The translations under genes and the position numbers were made by a program. A stretch of DNA of 64,000 bases from Stichopus chloronotus (Eukaryota; Echinodermata; Holothuroidea; Aspidochirotida; Stichopodidae): positions 18,027,990-18,091,989 of the forward strand of contig CM037850.1 in NCBI GenBank assembly GCA_021234535.1. The letters run 5' to 3'. Of this stretch, positions 48,242-60,197 are shown piece by piece. Every line of letters starts with the position of its first letter. The stretch's first letter is position 1. The notes beneath the pieces are model-generated. The model was given only the letters and a program-made list of their open reading frames with translations, did not search any database and was not told the origin of the DNA.

Positions 48242-49911
48242 GCTCCACACAAGCTCCAGAATATGATATTTGGAAAAGAAGTTTATGGCAACCAGCAATA
48301 TCTTTCATCATATTCAGATACAAACCTTCAAATCTTTGGTGTCTGTTTGTAAAAAGTGCTAGATGAAACTTGAGGGGATTTTTACTTTTATTTTCTTTAG
48401 TCAGGTACATCAGGTGATAAATTCTTCATCCATTACAAGCAGAACGATGATTTCTGTTTAGTTAGTGGATGGTTATGGATATGGGCAGGGTGCAGCTTGA
48501 GTCCCATTCTGATAGTGATCGCTCTGCTAGCATTGATTGTTTGTTACAAAGCGACAGATTCCATTCCGTCTTCAAGCTGAGCAGCCATATCCGTCCAGGG
48601 CTCAAGTCGCTCAGGTTACGGGTCATCTCTTCCCCCAGGAGGTCCAGTCAGTCCATCCTGTAACAGTGATAGCTTTTTCCTTCCGGAATGGACGTTGATC
48701 CTTTCAAGAGGTGAGCTATTAGAACTTGCATTTTACAGGTGGGAATACGACCACTTAATTGGTACCTTAACCTCCCCCTCCCTAGCCTCTACAGGACTGT
48801 TTTGCTTTGAACAAAACCACACCAACCGGTTGATCACAAAATCAGACAGAGTGCGAGGGAGGTGGCACGTGGATTCTTTTGTGTTGGAAGAGACTTCTAA
48901 ATACCACAGCAAGGAGACCCCCCTGGACGGCTTCCAACTTCAAAAAAAAAAAAAGAAGAAAAACCATGATGACGAATTTGTGTCTATTGACATGACCGTG
49001 CAATTAAAATGACTCTATACTTCAAATGTATTGTGTTTTTAATCTTTTGAAGAAAGAACTCCCCTCCTGTTTTACAAGGATTACTTAACCTCCTTAGTGA
49101 CCTGTGCCACGCGACTTTAATCAGATAAAGGGCATTCCGTTAGATAAAACTACCTTCCACCAGCAGCTGTATGCAAATTATTTTCTGGAAGTATTTTCAG
49201 GCAAACATGCTGGGGATCTTGTGACAGATTAAACAAAATATTGGTCCTATGTGAGTAAGTGGCAGACCGCATCAGACTACTGCCAGTGTTAACTTAAAAA
49301 CTGATGTTGGCCATTATTTCTAATTTTGGTACCACCTGCTCCCCTTGTTTACTTTTGTTTAGCGGTAGGGGGGTGAACAAAAGCTTTTTTGTAAAGTGTA
49401 GGGCATTGTTGTTTTATTGGGTGTAATGAAAGGTGATTTCCCTACCTGATCTGTATATGTGATATGCAGAAACATATATATAAAAGCTGTAAAAAAAAGG
49501 AGAGAAAGATTGAAAAATATAAAAAGCATGACAGATGACTCAAGGATTTGATCAGTATTAAGAGTGTCATCTTTGAAGAATATAATTGCTCGAGGCATGT
49601 TCGTTAAAGCCTCGCGTGAAATAAACGGAGGGACAATAAAAGATACGCCCTGCTGTTAAAGAGGCGTATGAATGCCCACAGATTGGAAAATGAGAAAGGT
49701 GTTGGACCCTCTGCCTTGTGTCGACTCTCCTTGCTCACACGGGCGCCATCTTCAGTGGGTCCGCCCCCTCGCATCCCTTTCACCAACTGCAACCCCATTG
49801 TACAGTACTTTTATTCACTGAAAGCTGCCAAGAGGCTCTGCCTTTAATATCAGGCATTTAAGGGTGTGGGGATGATGCTCAGTTGGTCACATGTCAGAAA
49901 TTTTATGGTCT
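48242..49911. other. No gene seen
   Basis: Short frames at 48469-48663 and 48695-49012 have no domain, and the latter runs through an A-run (48944-48955). Nothing else is supportable. Confidence 0.45.
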
Positions 49912-50540
49912 TGAAATTTGCCAGCAATTATTGAAAGTTATGTTTTCCCAGGAAGACCCTACAATGGACATATTCAATCAGCAATTGATATTTATTTAAC
50001 AACAGAAACATCATTAATGTTTGTCAACAATATGGCACCATATGTCAACAATAATGTTTGCATCTTTTTACGAGACATAACAAGCGATGGTGGAGAATTC
50101 CTTTAAAGCAAGATGCCAGAGTTTTATTACCATATATGGGAGATCTCCAGGTGGCAACTGAAATGCATAAAGAATTCATTCAAAGAACAAATCCTACCAG
50201 AATGTCTGAGTAAATTGCGTACAAAACGGGACAATTTAATTCCAAGAAAAAGACTTGAAAGGACCAATCCAGACATCTGCCCTTTGCATTGAGGACCATT
50301 AAGTCAAAAAGAGACCAGCAGTACTTGCAGAACATTTTAAAGCAGCTGTGTAATAGGGATCGTTGAACGCGGAACACAAGGAATGATAGAAGGCAACACA
50401 AGGCGAAAACAGTTCATCTAAAAACCACAGATATTGTTTGTAAAATGATCTCAAGAGAGTGTACCAGGCGTGTCATTAGGAGAGACTCCTCTGGGAAAGA
50501 AGGACTTCGAATAGTATCGCAGAATAGTGAATAGGTTCAA
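49912..50540 (+). pseudogene. Decayed coding sequence, unknown protein
   Basis: Protein-like sequence continues across several frame changes. First comes FPGRPYNGHIQSAIDIYLTT and RDITSDGGEFL, ending at a stop at 50104. Then, in another frame, ARVLLPYMGDLQVATEMHKE, and later FALRTIKSKRDQQYLQNILK and KTTDIVCKMISRECTRRVI. Each piece has ordinary amino-acid composition, and they follow one another on the same strand, which suggests an inactivated gene or transposon open reading frame. I cannot name the family. Frames and ends are approximate. Confidence 0.33.
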
Positions 50541-50639
50541 CCACTTGAAACAAAACTATTGCTATGAGTATGATAACACCGTCGGAGTGAAATGTGAAAT
50601 TTTGGACGGTCTAGTCAAACTTGACACTGATAAACTTAT

Positions 50640-51095
50640 CATTCATTGCCACCACTCCAACCCCTTCAATAACAACACCTGACCCCATCATTGCAACCAC
50701 TGTACTGCCTCCGTTGCCAACATTCAATACCCCACTGTTACAACCACCTTACCCTTCTCTCTTACCATCATCTTACCCCCTAACCACTTTACCCTTCCAT
50801 TACCACTGTGACCTGTGATGTTACCGTAATACGTTACCACCACCTTCCCCATCCATTACCACTATCTTACCCTTATCACCTCCTTAATAATCTTTTTGTT
50901 CCACCATCATACTTGATCATTATCACCATTTTACACCACCGTTACCACCATTTTTACAGCATCGTCCACCGTCTTACTCCGTCGTTGCTACCTTAACATC
51001 CTTTTGTTTCTACCACCTCACCTTTCTATTGCCTCTACCTTCCCTATCCATTGTCACTATCTTACCCCTGTATTACCACCATCAGTCCTCTGCTA
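50640..51095 (+). repeat. G-poor ACCACCATCTTACCC degenerate minisatellite
   Basis: Variants of CCATTACCAC(C/T)ATCTTACCC recur for about 450 bp with a period near 25-30 bp. The top strand is strikingly poor in G. Short frames here (Thr, Pro, Leu, Tyr and His rich) come from the repeat, not from a gene. Confidence 0.75.
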
Positions 51096-52955
51096 GTTCT
51101 GCATTATAAATATAAATAGTAAATAGAAATTATGTAATATATTTGCATACTGTCACTAGCGGCATCAAGACTTGCTCTGAAGATGATTTCCTACCAAATC
51201 ACCATCGCACTAGTAGCAGAGACAAATTCTTATCCAGGTTGTGTAGTCACAAGTTATTAAGTCAAACTAATTATTCATCGGTTCTTCTTGCATATGCAGT
51301 ATGTACTTTGCATATTGTCGGTAGTATAATTAGCACCCTCATTTGAAGGACACTGTCCCACTAAAATCACAGCAGGAATGACATATGGACACATCTGTGT
51401 TTCATGTTTTTCCCAGTAGGGCCTTGATTGAATGGTGTTTATTATTCACATGCTCCCTACATGCATATGCAGCCTGTACTTTACATATTATTAGCAGCTG
51501 TTCAATTTACCACCGATGCACTGAGGACATATACTGCATCACACCACGAGCAGACAGAACAACAGGGACAAATGAATTTTCCAGCTTTTGCTCTCTTTTT
51601 TTGTGTACTCACCTGCTTTTGTATAGCAGACATAATCTCAAGCTACTTGAATTGGCAGTCCACTGTGTCTGAAGTCATAAATGACCATCTGGTCCTTAAT
51701 TTTAAAGATGCGAAAACTAAATGTTCTCTCTCTATTTTCTCGTTTTCAAAAAAAAAAAGAAAGAAAAGAATTCCCTCCCAGACACCCAATGCTTTCTCTC
51801 ATCAGAATTCACTTTTTTCTGTATTTTCTTTGATGATGTTCACCTTTTCTGAAATGAAATCGACTGAAATCTTGTCAAACAAGGAATCTGGCTAATAAAA
51901 TATTTTGTTAATACTTGACATTTTTGGAAAGAATTGATGGGCAGCTGATAGGTTGAGTTCACTTTGAGAGCTTTGGACGTGGTAGAACGTCGTCATCGGC
52001 AATAATCAGTGAAGACAAACCCTTGATGTGATGATAATTATGAAAGTTAATTTCAAGAGTTATGGGCAGCTGTTTCTGTCAGGCGATGCTTGGAAATGAT
52101 TGATTTAAATGGAAAGAGGGGGTTCATCCTTTGGATGCTAGCTAAGCCATTTGTTAAAATGGTCGTTCGATGGCAAAATAAACAAATTTTAATTATTGAC
52201 TTTAACCATGTCATACAAGCACTTTTTTTTTTTTTGGCATTAAAGCATATCCCTTTATTTCTTTGGGCCGTTTTATTCTTGAACATTTCAATTGACTCAT
52301 TTCAAATGATTTTTGGAGGACAAGTCGTCCCCTTAGAGGATGGTAGTTATGAACGGTTTTCAAATAAAAGAGCAAATAAAAAAAAAAAATTAAAAATTGA
52401 TTGCGATGAGGTAGAACTTGATTGGTCCTTTGTGCTGTTTTTACACCCACAGGAGCATATATCGTAAATTTTGAATTTCATCGCAAAGACCCGGACGTGA
52501 AAAAACGGGCTCATTTGAATCCCATATTTGGCCTTTCTTTTTTCTTACATGTATGTCAGTGTGTGATAGTATTACTAGTAAAGCAGCACTAATATGGAAG
52601 ATAGTGTTAATTGATATGCAAATTGAAGTAATTTAGCATTATATTACTTTTCTTCTCACTGCATCACTCACCTCTTTTTGTCTTGGCTTAGCTTAGTATA
52701 AATATTCTGTTTGCTTAAAATAAATCACTATTGTTTCTTAAATGGGATGCTTTTAATCTATATCCCCCTTCACTTTCTGTATTTTCTCCAGCTCCATGGA
52801 ATACTTGATATTAGGGCTGATGTTTATCGCTCAATGCAATTGCATCTTACAAGGTTCATACTCCAACCTGTTGAACCTAGTGATCTTTGACAAATATTTT
52901 GATCAAAGCACAAAATAGAGATAGTGAGGTATTGACTCAGATATCAGTCTGTAAA
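51096..52955. other. No firm gene; local duplication
   Basis: TGCATATGCAG(T/C)(A/C)TGTACTTT(G/A)CATATT occurs twice, at about 51290 and 51461, so a duplicated segment of about 170 bp is likely. The 155-codon frame at 51428-51895 spans the second copy and an A-run. The 125-codon frame at 52090-52467 also spans A- and T-runs. Neither shows a domain. Confidence 0.4.
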
Positions 52956-53690
52956 GAATACCCTCCTGGCTTCTCTGGTGGAAGAGACATGGGGAGAATC
53001 CTGTCATGGCTTCTCTGGTGGAAGAGGCAGTGGGAAATACTCTCCTGGCTTCTCTGATGGAAGAGACGGAGAGAACGCTCTCCTGCTTTCTCTGGTGAAA
53101 GAATTAGGGGAGACTACTCTTCTGGCTTCTCTGGTGAAAGAATCAGGGCAAAATACTCTCCTGGCTTCTTTCTCTCATGAGGGAGAATACTCTCCAAGCT
53201 TCTCATGGGGAGAATACTCTCCTAGCTCCTCATGGGGAGAATACTCTCCAAGCTTCTCATGGGGAGAATACTCTCCAAGCTTCTCATGGGGAGAATACTC
53301 TCGTAGCTTCTCATGGGGAGAATACTCTCCTAGCTTCTCATGGGGAGAATACTCTCCAAGCTTCTGATGGGGAGAATACTCTCGTAGCTTCTCTGGTGGG
53401 AGGAGAAGGGGAGAATACTCTCTCTGGCTTCTCTTTTGGGTGATGCATAGGGAGAATTCTCTCCTGGCTTCTCTGGTGGAAGAAGAAGGGGAGAATACTC
53501 TCTCTGGCTTCTCTTTTGGGTGATGCATAGGGAGAATTCTCTCCTGGCTTCTCTGGTGGAAGAAGAAGGGGGAGAATACTCTCTCTGGCTTCTCTGGTCG
53601 AAGAAGAAGAAGGGGAGAATGCTCTCCTGGCTTCTCTGGTCGAAGAAGATGGGGAGAATACTTTCCTGGCTTGTCAGGTGTAAGAAGCAG
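52956..53690 (+). repeat. Compound 27/39/80-bp minisatellite
   Basis: The core unit is GGAGAATACTCTCC(T/A)AGCTTCTC plus ATGG. From about 52956 to 53170 it repeats with a period of 38-40 bp (ending TTCTCTGGTGGAAGAG). From 53174 to 53390 there are about eight copies of a 27-bp form. From 53410 two identical-looking 80-bp units (starts 53410 and 53490) carry an insert TTTTGGGTGATGCATAG, followed by more 39-bp-like units. Because 27 is a multiple of three, frames stay open on both strands: GENTLQASH and GEYSPSFSW on plus, GEYSPHEKL on minus. I read these as repeat translation rather than genes. Each unit carries overlapping inverted repeats, GGAGA/TCTCC and TTCTC/GAGAA. Confidence 0.95.
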
Positions 53691-55229
53691 TGAGAGGAGG
53701 GAATTTACTACTTGACTTTTGATTTTTGGAGATTGATCTGTGGGACTCCAGTTGCCTTACAGAAAAGTCAATAAAATCCAGAAAGAACATGAAGTGGTTG
53801 GGTAGACAAGCCCTTAATGTAAGGTTTTTGCAGTGGCATGCCTCCCTGATTTGTGTTTGGCCGATGCCTTGTTTCCAAAATGCAAGTCACATTTCATCTG
53901 GCTAACTGTTGGCACATTTCTGTAGTAGAGGTTTAGAATTTGTTTGGTTGGGAGAAGCGAAGGAATGGGGGAAAAGTACTCTTGGTCTCATTGTTATAGG
54001 GAGTACCAAATTCTCCCGGGGAGAGAGGATGAAAGTCATGTGCACATACAAACATTTCTTTCAAGTTGTATGACAATGCTGTAAGTTTTACGTATCCCCT
54101 GGAAAATAGATCCCCCATTGCATGACATTTTATAACTGTTTACCTTGTGTTCCATTTAAACCACTGTACTTTCAATGTACAAAATGACAAAAACATGTTA
54201 CTGATGGAGCTTTGAGAATTATCTCCTTCCTGTAGCGCCCTTTCCCCCTTTTTCTCCTCTGAGCCCTTTCCTATCTCTCTGTCCACCTCCCTCTTTCCCC
54301 TCGCTCAGCTCGCCCACCCCACCCCAAGTTTCCTCAGTCCCTCCCCAATCTTGCACCACTCAAAGAAAAGCAATGAAAAATATGACAAATATAGAGGTTA
54401 AGAAACAGTTTCTACAAAGGATTAATAAGGGGATTGTTACTATTTTGGGGGGAATGAAACCAAATACGTTTGCAGTGCTTTTTTTCCTCATAATCCCTTC
54501 CTTACTAGCCTATCTGTGCCATACAGTGAACAAAGTCTACAGATTGTATTTCTGCTGAGTTCACTTTGGGTCCTTACATCACAAAAGCATGGAGGTGAAT
54601 TAATGGGAGAGTGCCAGTCAGGTATAGCCTATAGATGCACGCAAAGAACACCATGCCCTTGTTTGATTATACACTTCCTGGCATCATATCATTGTATTAC
54701 TCCTCTATTATTGGACTGTCACGCATATCGCCGTCAAACTTCACTTTGTCAGGGGTTCATTTTCAAATATTTAAAGTGGATAGATATGACTCTTTTTTTT
54801 TCTCCATGGTGACAATGGAACAAAGATAATTATCTCTTGCCCTTTTTGCACTGACAGGTAAATGTCTGTGATATTTTGTGTGGGTGTCTGGCCTACGTAC
54901 CTACCTTTCGCACAACTGTTAAAAAAAAAAAAGAACAATGCTATTGATTCCAAATCTGTTTCCTCAATCCTTGTGAAGTTTACCAAAATTTGACTGCTTT
55001 TTGCTATGGGCAAATTAATCAGATCATGCAACGCAAAAGAGACGTGCAAGTTTTTGCTGGCTCTGTCTTCATAACCATGACTCTACCCATTATTTCCGAT
55101 ATCTTTTCTTTGTGGTGAGAACCATTCCGAAAAAATTGTGCTGCATCATGCATATTCACGTAAATCTTTAGGCATTTGTACCGTATGATGTCAGGTGGCA
55201 AGTGCAGGTGAATTAATTAGTTCGATGCA
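53691..55229. other. No gene seen; pyrimidine block
   Basis: A C/T-rich block lies at 54230-54350 and an A-run near 54920-54931. TTTTGTGTGGGTGTCTGGCC at about 54875-54894 may be a poor third copy of the dispersed repeat at 125-310. Confidence 0.4.
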
Positions 55230-56362
55230 CCAGCCATAAAAGCTAGAGCACCAACGGTGCAGAGGCTCATACCTGAACAACCTGATGGTTACCATTTACA
55301 TATCAGTATTATGTATAGTCATAGCAACCACCACAAGTATCATTATATTGATCACCAACATTGCATGTACAAGAGAATCTGTAGAACTGCATAATTTGCA
55401 GAATATCATAAACTAGAGCACCAACAGAGCATAAGTTGGAGCATTGTCAATAAATTTGTGATACATTTAATGGGCAAGTACCAAGTTTCAATGCTTATAA
55501 TTGCATCACTATTCAAGTTTGACATGCAGTAATTATGAAACTGTCATTTTCGTACATTTTCTACCTGGTTTGTTACTAGCTGTGGGCATAGGAATTAGCA
55601 CTAAAGTGGAAAAATGGGTGCAATTTTTCCAAAACTAATTTAAATAATAAACTATTAACTTATTAGTGTTCATGTGCATGAGTCAAATGGGGACTACATT
55701 AGCTTGACCATCAATCTATCAGTAGAACTCTTACACTGCAGGAAACTTGACACAAAGTTGACAGGTTTGAGAAGACTAACTGAATAACTCAAAGTGACCT
55801 TTTAGTGTCTGGACCTACCACATAGAATCCTGGACTACTAATTTATGTACATCCTAAGATAGACCACTAACAGAGTATGTGACAAACCATCAATATAGTA
55901 CAAGAAAATCTGTAGGGGGAGAAGCATTCTGCAGAATTTTTTATAAAATGGACCATAGGGTCCACATGGGACCTTGGACCAAGCAGTTTTGAATAACCCA
56001 AATTTGCCTACCACTCAGGGAACATTGTGTCTAAGTTACATACGAATCCTTAAAAGCATGTACAAAAGTAGCATTAAGAGCAGAATTTCATAAAACGTGC
56101 CGTAGGGCCCACATCGGGCCTTGGACTTAAAATCCCTGAACACCCTGCAGGTACCACAAATAGAATTATTGTGACAAACCATCAACATTGTACAAGAGAA
56201 CCTGTAGGAGGAGAAGCATTTTGCAGAATTCCATTAAATGGGCCATACAGCCCACATGGGACCTCCAAACAACAATTTTTGAACATCCCAAATGGTCCAT
56301 GACCTATGAGAAGGACCTATGGTGGAGGAGAAGCATTTTGAACAATTGTGAACAAATGGATA

Positions 56363-56393
<31 letters not shown>

Positions 56394-56440
56394 GCCACAC
56401 CATTGCAACAGTTCACACCAGCTTGCTGGTATAAGCTATA
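55230..56440 (+). mobile_element. Helentron/'pearl'-like non-autonomous element
   Basis: Diverged core repeats start at about 55367, 55898, 56060 and 56190. They share GTACAAGA(G/A)AA(T/C)CTGTAG, TGCAGAAT, ATAAA and CCCACATGGGACCT. They are followed by a (GACA)n microsatellite (56362-56389), a short unique tail and a perfect hairpin ACCAGC-TT-GCTGGT (56417-56430) just before an AT-rich end. Tandem cores of about 150 bp, then a tetranucleotide tract, then a 3' hairpin is the plan of 'pearl'/HINE elements described in bivalves and echinoderms and linked to Helentrons, a Helitron branch that moves by rolling-circle replication. GCACC-AAC-GGTGC near 55240 may belong to the 5' end. Both ends are approximate and no transposase is present. 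Confidence 0.6.
56362..56389 (+). repeat. (GACA)n microsatellite
   Basis: About seven tandem GACA units inside the pearl-like element, lying between the core repeats and the 3' hairpin. Confidence 0.95.
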
Positions 56441-56442
56441 AA

Positions 56443-56472
56443 ATTACCAACCAATTACCAACCAATTACCAA
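56443..56472 (+). repeat. 11-bp tandem repeat ATTACCAACCA
   Basis: Nearly three copies of ATTACCAACCA directly after the 3' hairpin region of the pearl-like element. Confidence 0.85.
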
Positions 56473-58001
56473 GAAGCCAAAAGTTGTAGCAAAAAGAGAA
56501 CACATGAGATCAAGAAAACCTGATTTAAGAGGACTGATTATTATAACCATTTCTATTACTGTCATTTGTACATGAGTATCATGTGGCACCCATGTCAAGC
56601 TAGATGCCCAGTAATTTGATAAACCTGGTTTATTGGTCAACAAACCAGGTGTATCTCGCTTTAAAGCAGGTAAACTTGGTTGATCAGTCGATTAATCAGG
56701 CAGGCCCCTTCTAAACCAGTCCCATGAGCCTGAAAAAAAAATTGGGGTGTAAGGTAAGGGGGACCCCCTGGACTCTTTCCTTGGGTGTTGAAAATTGTCA
56801 CATTACATCAAAAAAATTTCACCTTGTGTCACTAATTCATGAAATTTGATTGAGGTAGTCCTGCTCTAGGAAGAGAAATGGACAACATGAAAACAAGACC
56901 CTTACATCTCAGACTGAATGTTAAATGCTTGTACCTGTCAAGAAAATCCCACAAATTCATCGTACAAATTCACTCTGCGGTGGGACCCCATCATTTCCAC
57001 CGATTGATTGATTGATTGACTGATTTGTTGAGTGATTGGTTAATGGATCAAAGAAATGCCTTTTCGCTGACTATCCATGTCCCTTGATCTGCTTCTCACA
57101 CTGCACAAAATCCTGCTTTCGAAAGCAATATCGACGGAGCGAGTTCGTCACAGGGCGCTTCCTTCGACCATCCTTTTCTCATTCCTCCTCTGTCACCGTT
57201 AAGTCCTCATTCTAACCCCAACCTTTGGAAGCATCGTAACCCACTGTTGACCTAGTAGAAACCCGGCAACTTTTGAGAGATGGTGTGCCAAAGGGTTTAT
57301 TTTATTTTTTTTTGCCAATTCTGCTCAAGACCCTGTTTGAGATGGATCTGTTTCATTTGTGGTTTGTCGTTGTCTTATCTCTTTTAATTGTCTCCAGTGG
57401 TATTTATAAAAGTTCAATCAACATTGTAGACCAGCGGTATCTCTCCACAAACAAAGCAAGTTTAACAGTTGGTACCATTTCATATAACTTTGTAATATAT
57501 GTATGAGTGTGTTATAGAAATTCTTAAAAATAGAACAACAGCTCTGTGTAACTAGTTACCAAATAACAACGGTGCAAATCCTTTGCATTAGCCTTAATTC
57601 TTTATCTTCTTAAGCAAATTTAATGTCAGGAAATTTATTTGCCTCTGTGTTTTGGTCTCTATTTATTGTTCGTCATATGGAGGATTAAAGCAGGGTATTA
57701 AAAATTATTTGCATTTTTGTCAACACTGTTTTGAAGCATTTTTTTTCCACCTGTGACAGTAACCAGTCAAAGGTAACCGGTAGCAGCATCCCTTGGGAAC
57801 ACAGAAGGATGACCGGTCACTTTAGTCAGTAACACAAAGCAACACCGGTTACTTTAGTCAGTTGCAGAAAGCAACATCTGTGGTTGAACACTGTGATGGT
57901 TTTGCTAATCTCTGAAGCATTTCTGTTAAGTTTTTGGTGACTACTTATCTGTCCTTGACTTTGGGTAAAAATTCTGCCATGTGTATCGGCCGTTCCTTAC
58001 A
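56473..58001. other. No gene seen; short repeats
   Basis: A (GATT)n patch lies at 57002-57020. A 32-bp duplication (ACCGGT(C/T)ACTTTAGTCAGT unit) starts at 57812 and 57844. The frame at 57273-57506 is hydrophobic from T-runs and not supportable. Confidence 0.5.
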
Positions 58002-58089
58002 TGTCTCAACACAACAAATGCACCCACATCTAGTGTCTGGACTTCTGCCCTATGCATGGTTGATAAGAGTACAATATTGTGTTGAGACA
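58002..58089. repeat. 88-bp inverted repeat (13-bp perfect arms)
   Basis: TGTCTCAACACAA (58002-58014) is the exact inverse of TTGTGTTGAGACA (58077-58089). Outside the arms the sequence is only loosely mirrored. It may be the inner part of a small MITE or a stand-alone hairpin. The 71-codon minus frame here spans it and is unlikely to be a gene. Confidence 0.7.
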
Positions 58090-58464
58090 GGGTAGTCACT
58101 ACCAAATAAAACATACCAAGTAACTTTTCATCCTTCAGACAGTGCTGTGATAGCAAAAACCTTTCTGTATCTCAAGCACTGTTTTCTTGGGGCCCACTGA
58201 ATATTCCTGTTGGGGGGACAAGGACCCTCATTTGGTTGTTAATGTCTTTAGCAAGGCCATAGGACATTGCAGAGTATGCTCATGATACACCTAAATTGCA
58301 TCCTAAGTAAGTTATATTTCCAAGTGATACAAGCACAGTTGCAAGTTCCAGTCCACAAAATTGTTTGGTTGAGTTCCCTACTGTAGGTTAATGCCCTCAT
58401 TGTATATTCTGAATGTTACTTCCAGCTTTAGAATGGTTAAAAGCTATAACCTGGGTATTTTCTT

Positions 58465-58640
58465 CTGATTTGCAAATTTGATACCGAGGCAGATATGCAG
58501 CCCAGTTGAAAGGCTGGCGTTTTCGGAAGGATGGTGACCGGTTACACACACACAAAATTGCTAGTTGATAGATAATAGTTGATACGGTAAATGGATATAT
58601 GTCACATGAGATGAGTATGCTGCTCGTTAATTCCCAAATC
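58465..58640 (-). repeat. Dispersed repeat, copy 2
   Basis: Read on the minus strand this carries CTAGCAATTTTGTGTGTGTG, AACCGGTCACCATCCTTCCG and GCCAGCC, matching the segment at 125-310. The minus frame at 58397-58750 and the plus frame at 179-397 share the peptide LAILCVC from this repeat, which shows both frames are repeat-derived. Confidence 0.5.
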
Positions 58641-60197
58641 AGTAGACAAAATCCCCAGTGAGACAAAATCAGAAGTAAAAAAAATCCCCAAAATTTAACA
58701 ATTTTGTGAATTTCATCAACTTCTGATTTACAAACTCGATAAAAAGACAATTTTATTGGTCATACTTCAGTTTCTTACATAATTGGATTACCAGATTAAA
58801 AAAATAGATCCTGTGAGATAGAGAGTAATGCATGAATACATCTCCATGGACCATGTACTTTTAAGGGCAACATTCCAATGTCATACCATGTTCAAACCAC
58901 AAAAATGTTTAAACATTCTAATCTGCTCCATGTCAAGCCTTTTGGTCTCAATTATCTGTTTGTATTTTCAGGTCTGTCAATATTTCATTTTCTGATTTCT
59001 TTCAGCTTCACACTTCTTTCTTTTATTTTCATTGAAGGTAAAAACATTGTATTGAAAACATTTAGAACTAAGCATATCAAGGACACTAAAAATTTGAAGA
59101 GAATAAGACAAAATTGGTACCAAGGGGTAAAATTGGTATCTCAGAGCCCTGTGTCGTCGCTAGGCAAGCCATTCAGAAATGTTGTCATGGCAACAACTTA
59201 TCAGTCACAATGTTCCATGTCTGTGTAATTGTGACCGCAATGGCGGAAGTCTCTTAAGTTTAGATTGTCATCGTAAAAGGGAAGAAACCAGTTAATTTGT
59301 TGGAAAAAAAAGCAGTATCATCCCCGACCGCAAAAGCGATGGAATGCTGCTTTTGATACATTTTTGTCAGTTTTATTGGTCCAGATATCAGACGGCATGT
59401 AGTGCGCCTTTAGAAAGGTACGATATATTTGTCAGTTGCATTTTTTTTTTTTTGCATCGATTTCATTTTCATTCAGTTGAAGGATGGAACCAATCAATAA
59501 ATCCTAGAATAAATCATCGATGGTGTCCTAACCGACTTTTACCCTGCGGATGAAATGAGGAAGACCTTTGGTTCTCTCCCTACCAGCAGTTAATGAAAAT
59601 ACATTGTAATATATATATTCATACGAAAACCATGTATCTGTCTGTCGGAAAATCGTCAAAATTTTATTCGATGGATGCTGGGGGGAGGGTCTCTTCCAGG
59701 ACCCTGGACCCTCTTTTTTCCTTGTCTTCTTCAGTTTCTCATACCACCACACTCCTTTCCCTGTCCACCAAGCAAAGTATGTAGCAGAAAAAAAGTGCAC
59801 TTTTGTTAATACTCGTGTGTGTGTGCTACACTGTCCTTTTGGGACCCTCAGGAATGACAAATTTCTGAGTGCCCCATGCTTGCAAATGATGCCCGTTTTT
59901 CACCGTATACGTAAACTATGCGATTTATATGACTATCCTGAACTCCTTTTCCCAAGGAACTAATCCTTCGGACGTCAGCTGTGGGATGTTAAATAATGAG
60001 AAAACTTTCAAAAAGGCACTGTGGTATATCCGCCTTCCCTTCTCTGGCTCTGTCCGAGGCTATTGAGTTTGAAGACATTAGTATTCCTTGGTACAATAGT
60101 CTTCAGTTGTCACACTTAGTTAATTGGATACCGACTTACAGTCATATCTGTTTGTTACATTGTCTGCATTTCCTTCGATTTCTTTAGTGGTGTAAAC
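58641..60197. other. No gene seen
   Basis: Short frames only, including 58878-59228 (116 codons, Phe/Ser-rich, no domain) and 59528-59860 on the minus strand. A T-run lies at 59440-59454. Confidence 0.45.

Noticed and set aside
51428..51895. 155-codon plus-strand open frame
   Set aside because: It spans a local duplication and an A-run (SKKKRKK region) and shows no recognisable domain.
52978..53528. Overlapping open frames on both strands (GEYSPSFSW, GENTLQASH, GEYSPHEKL repeats)
   Set aside because: They result from a 27-bp repeat whose length is a multiple of three. Simultaneous openness in several frames points to a non-coding minisatellite.
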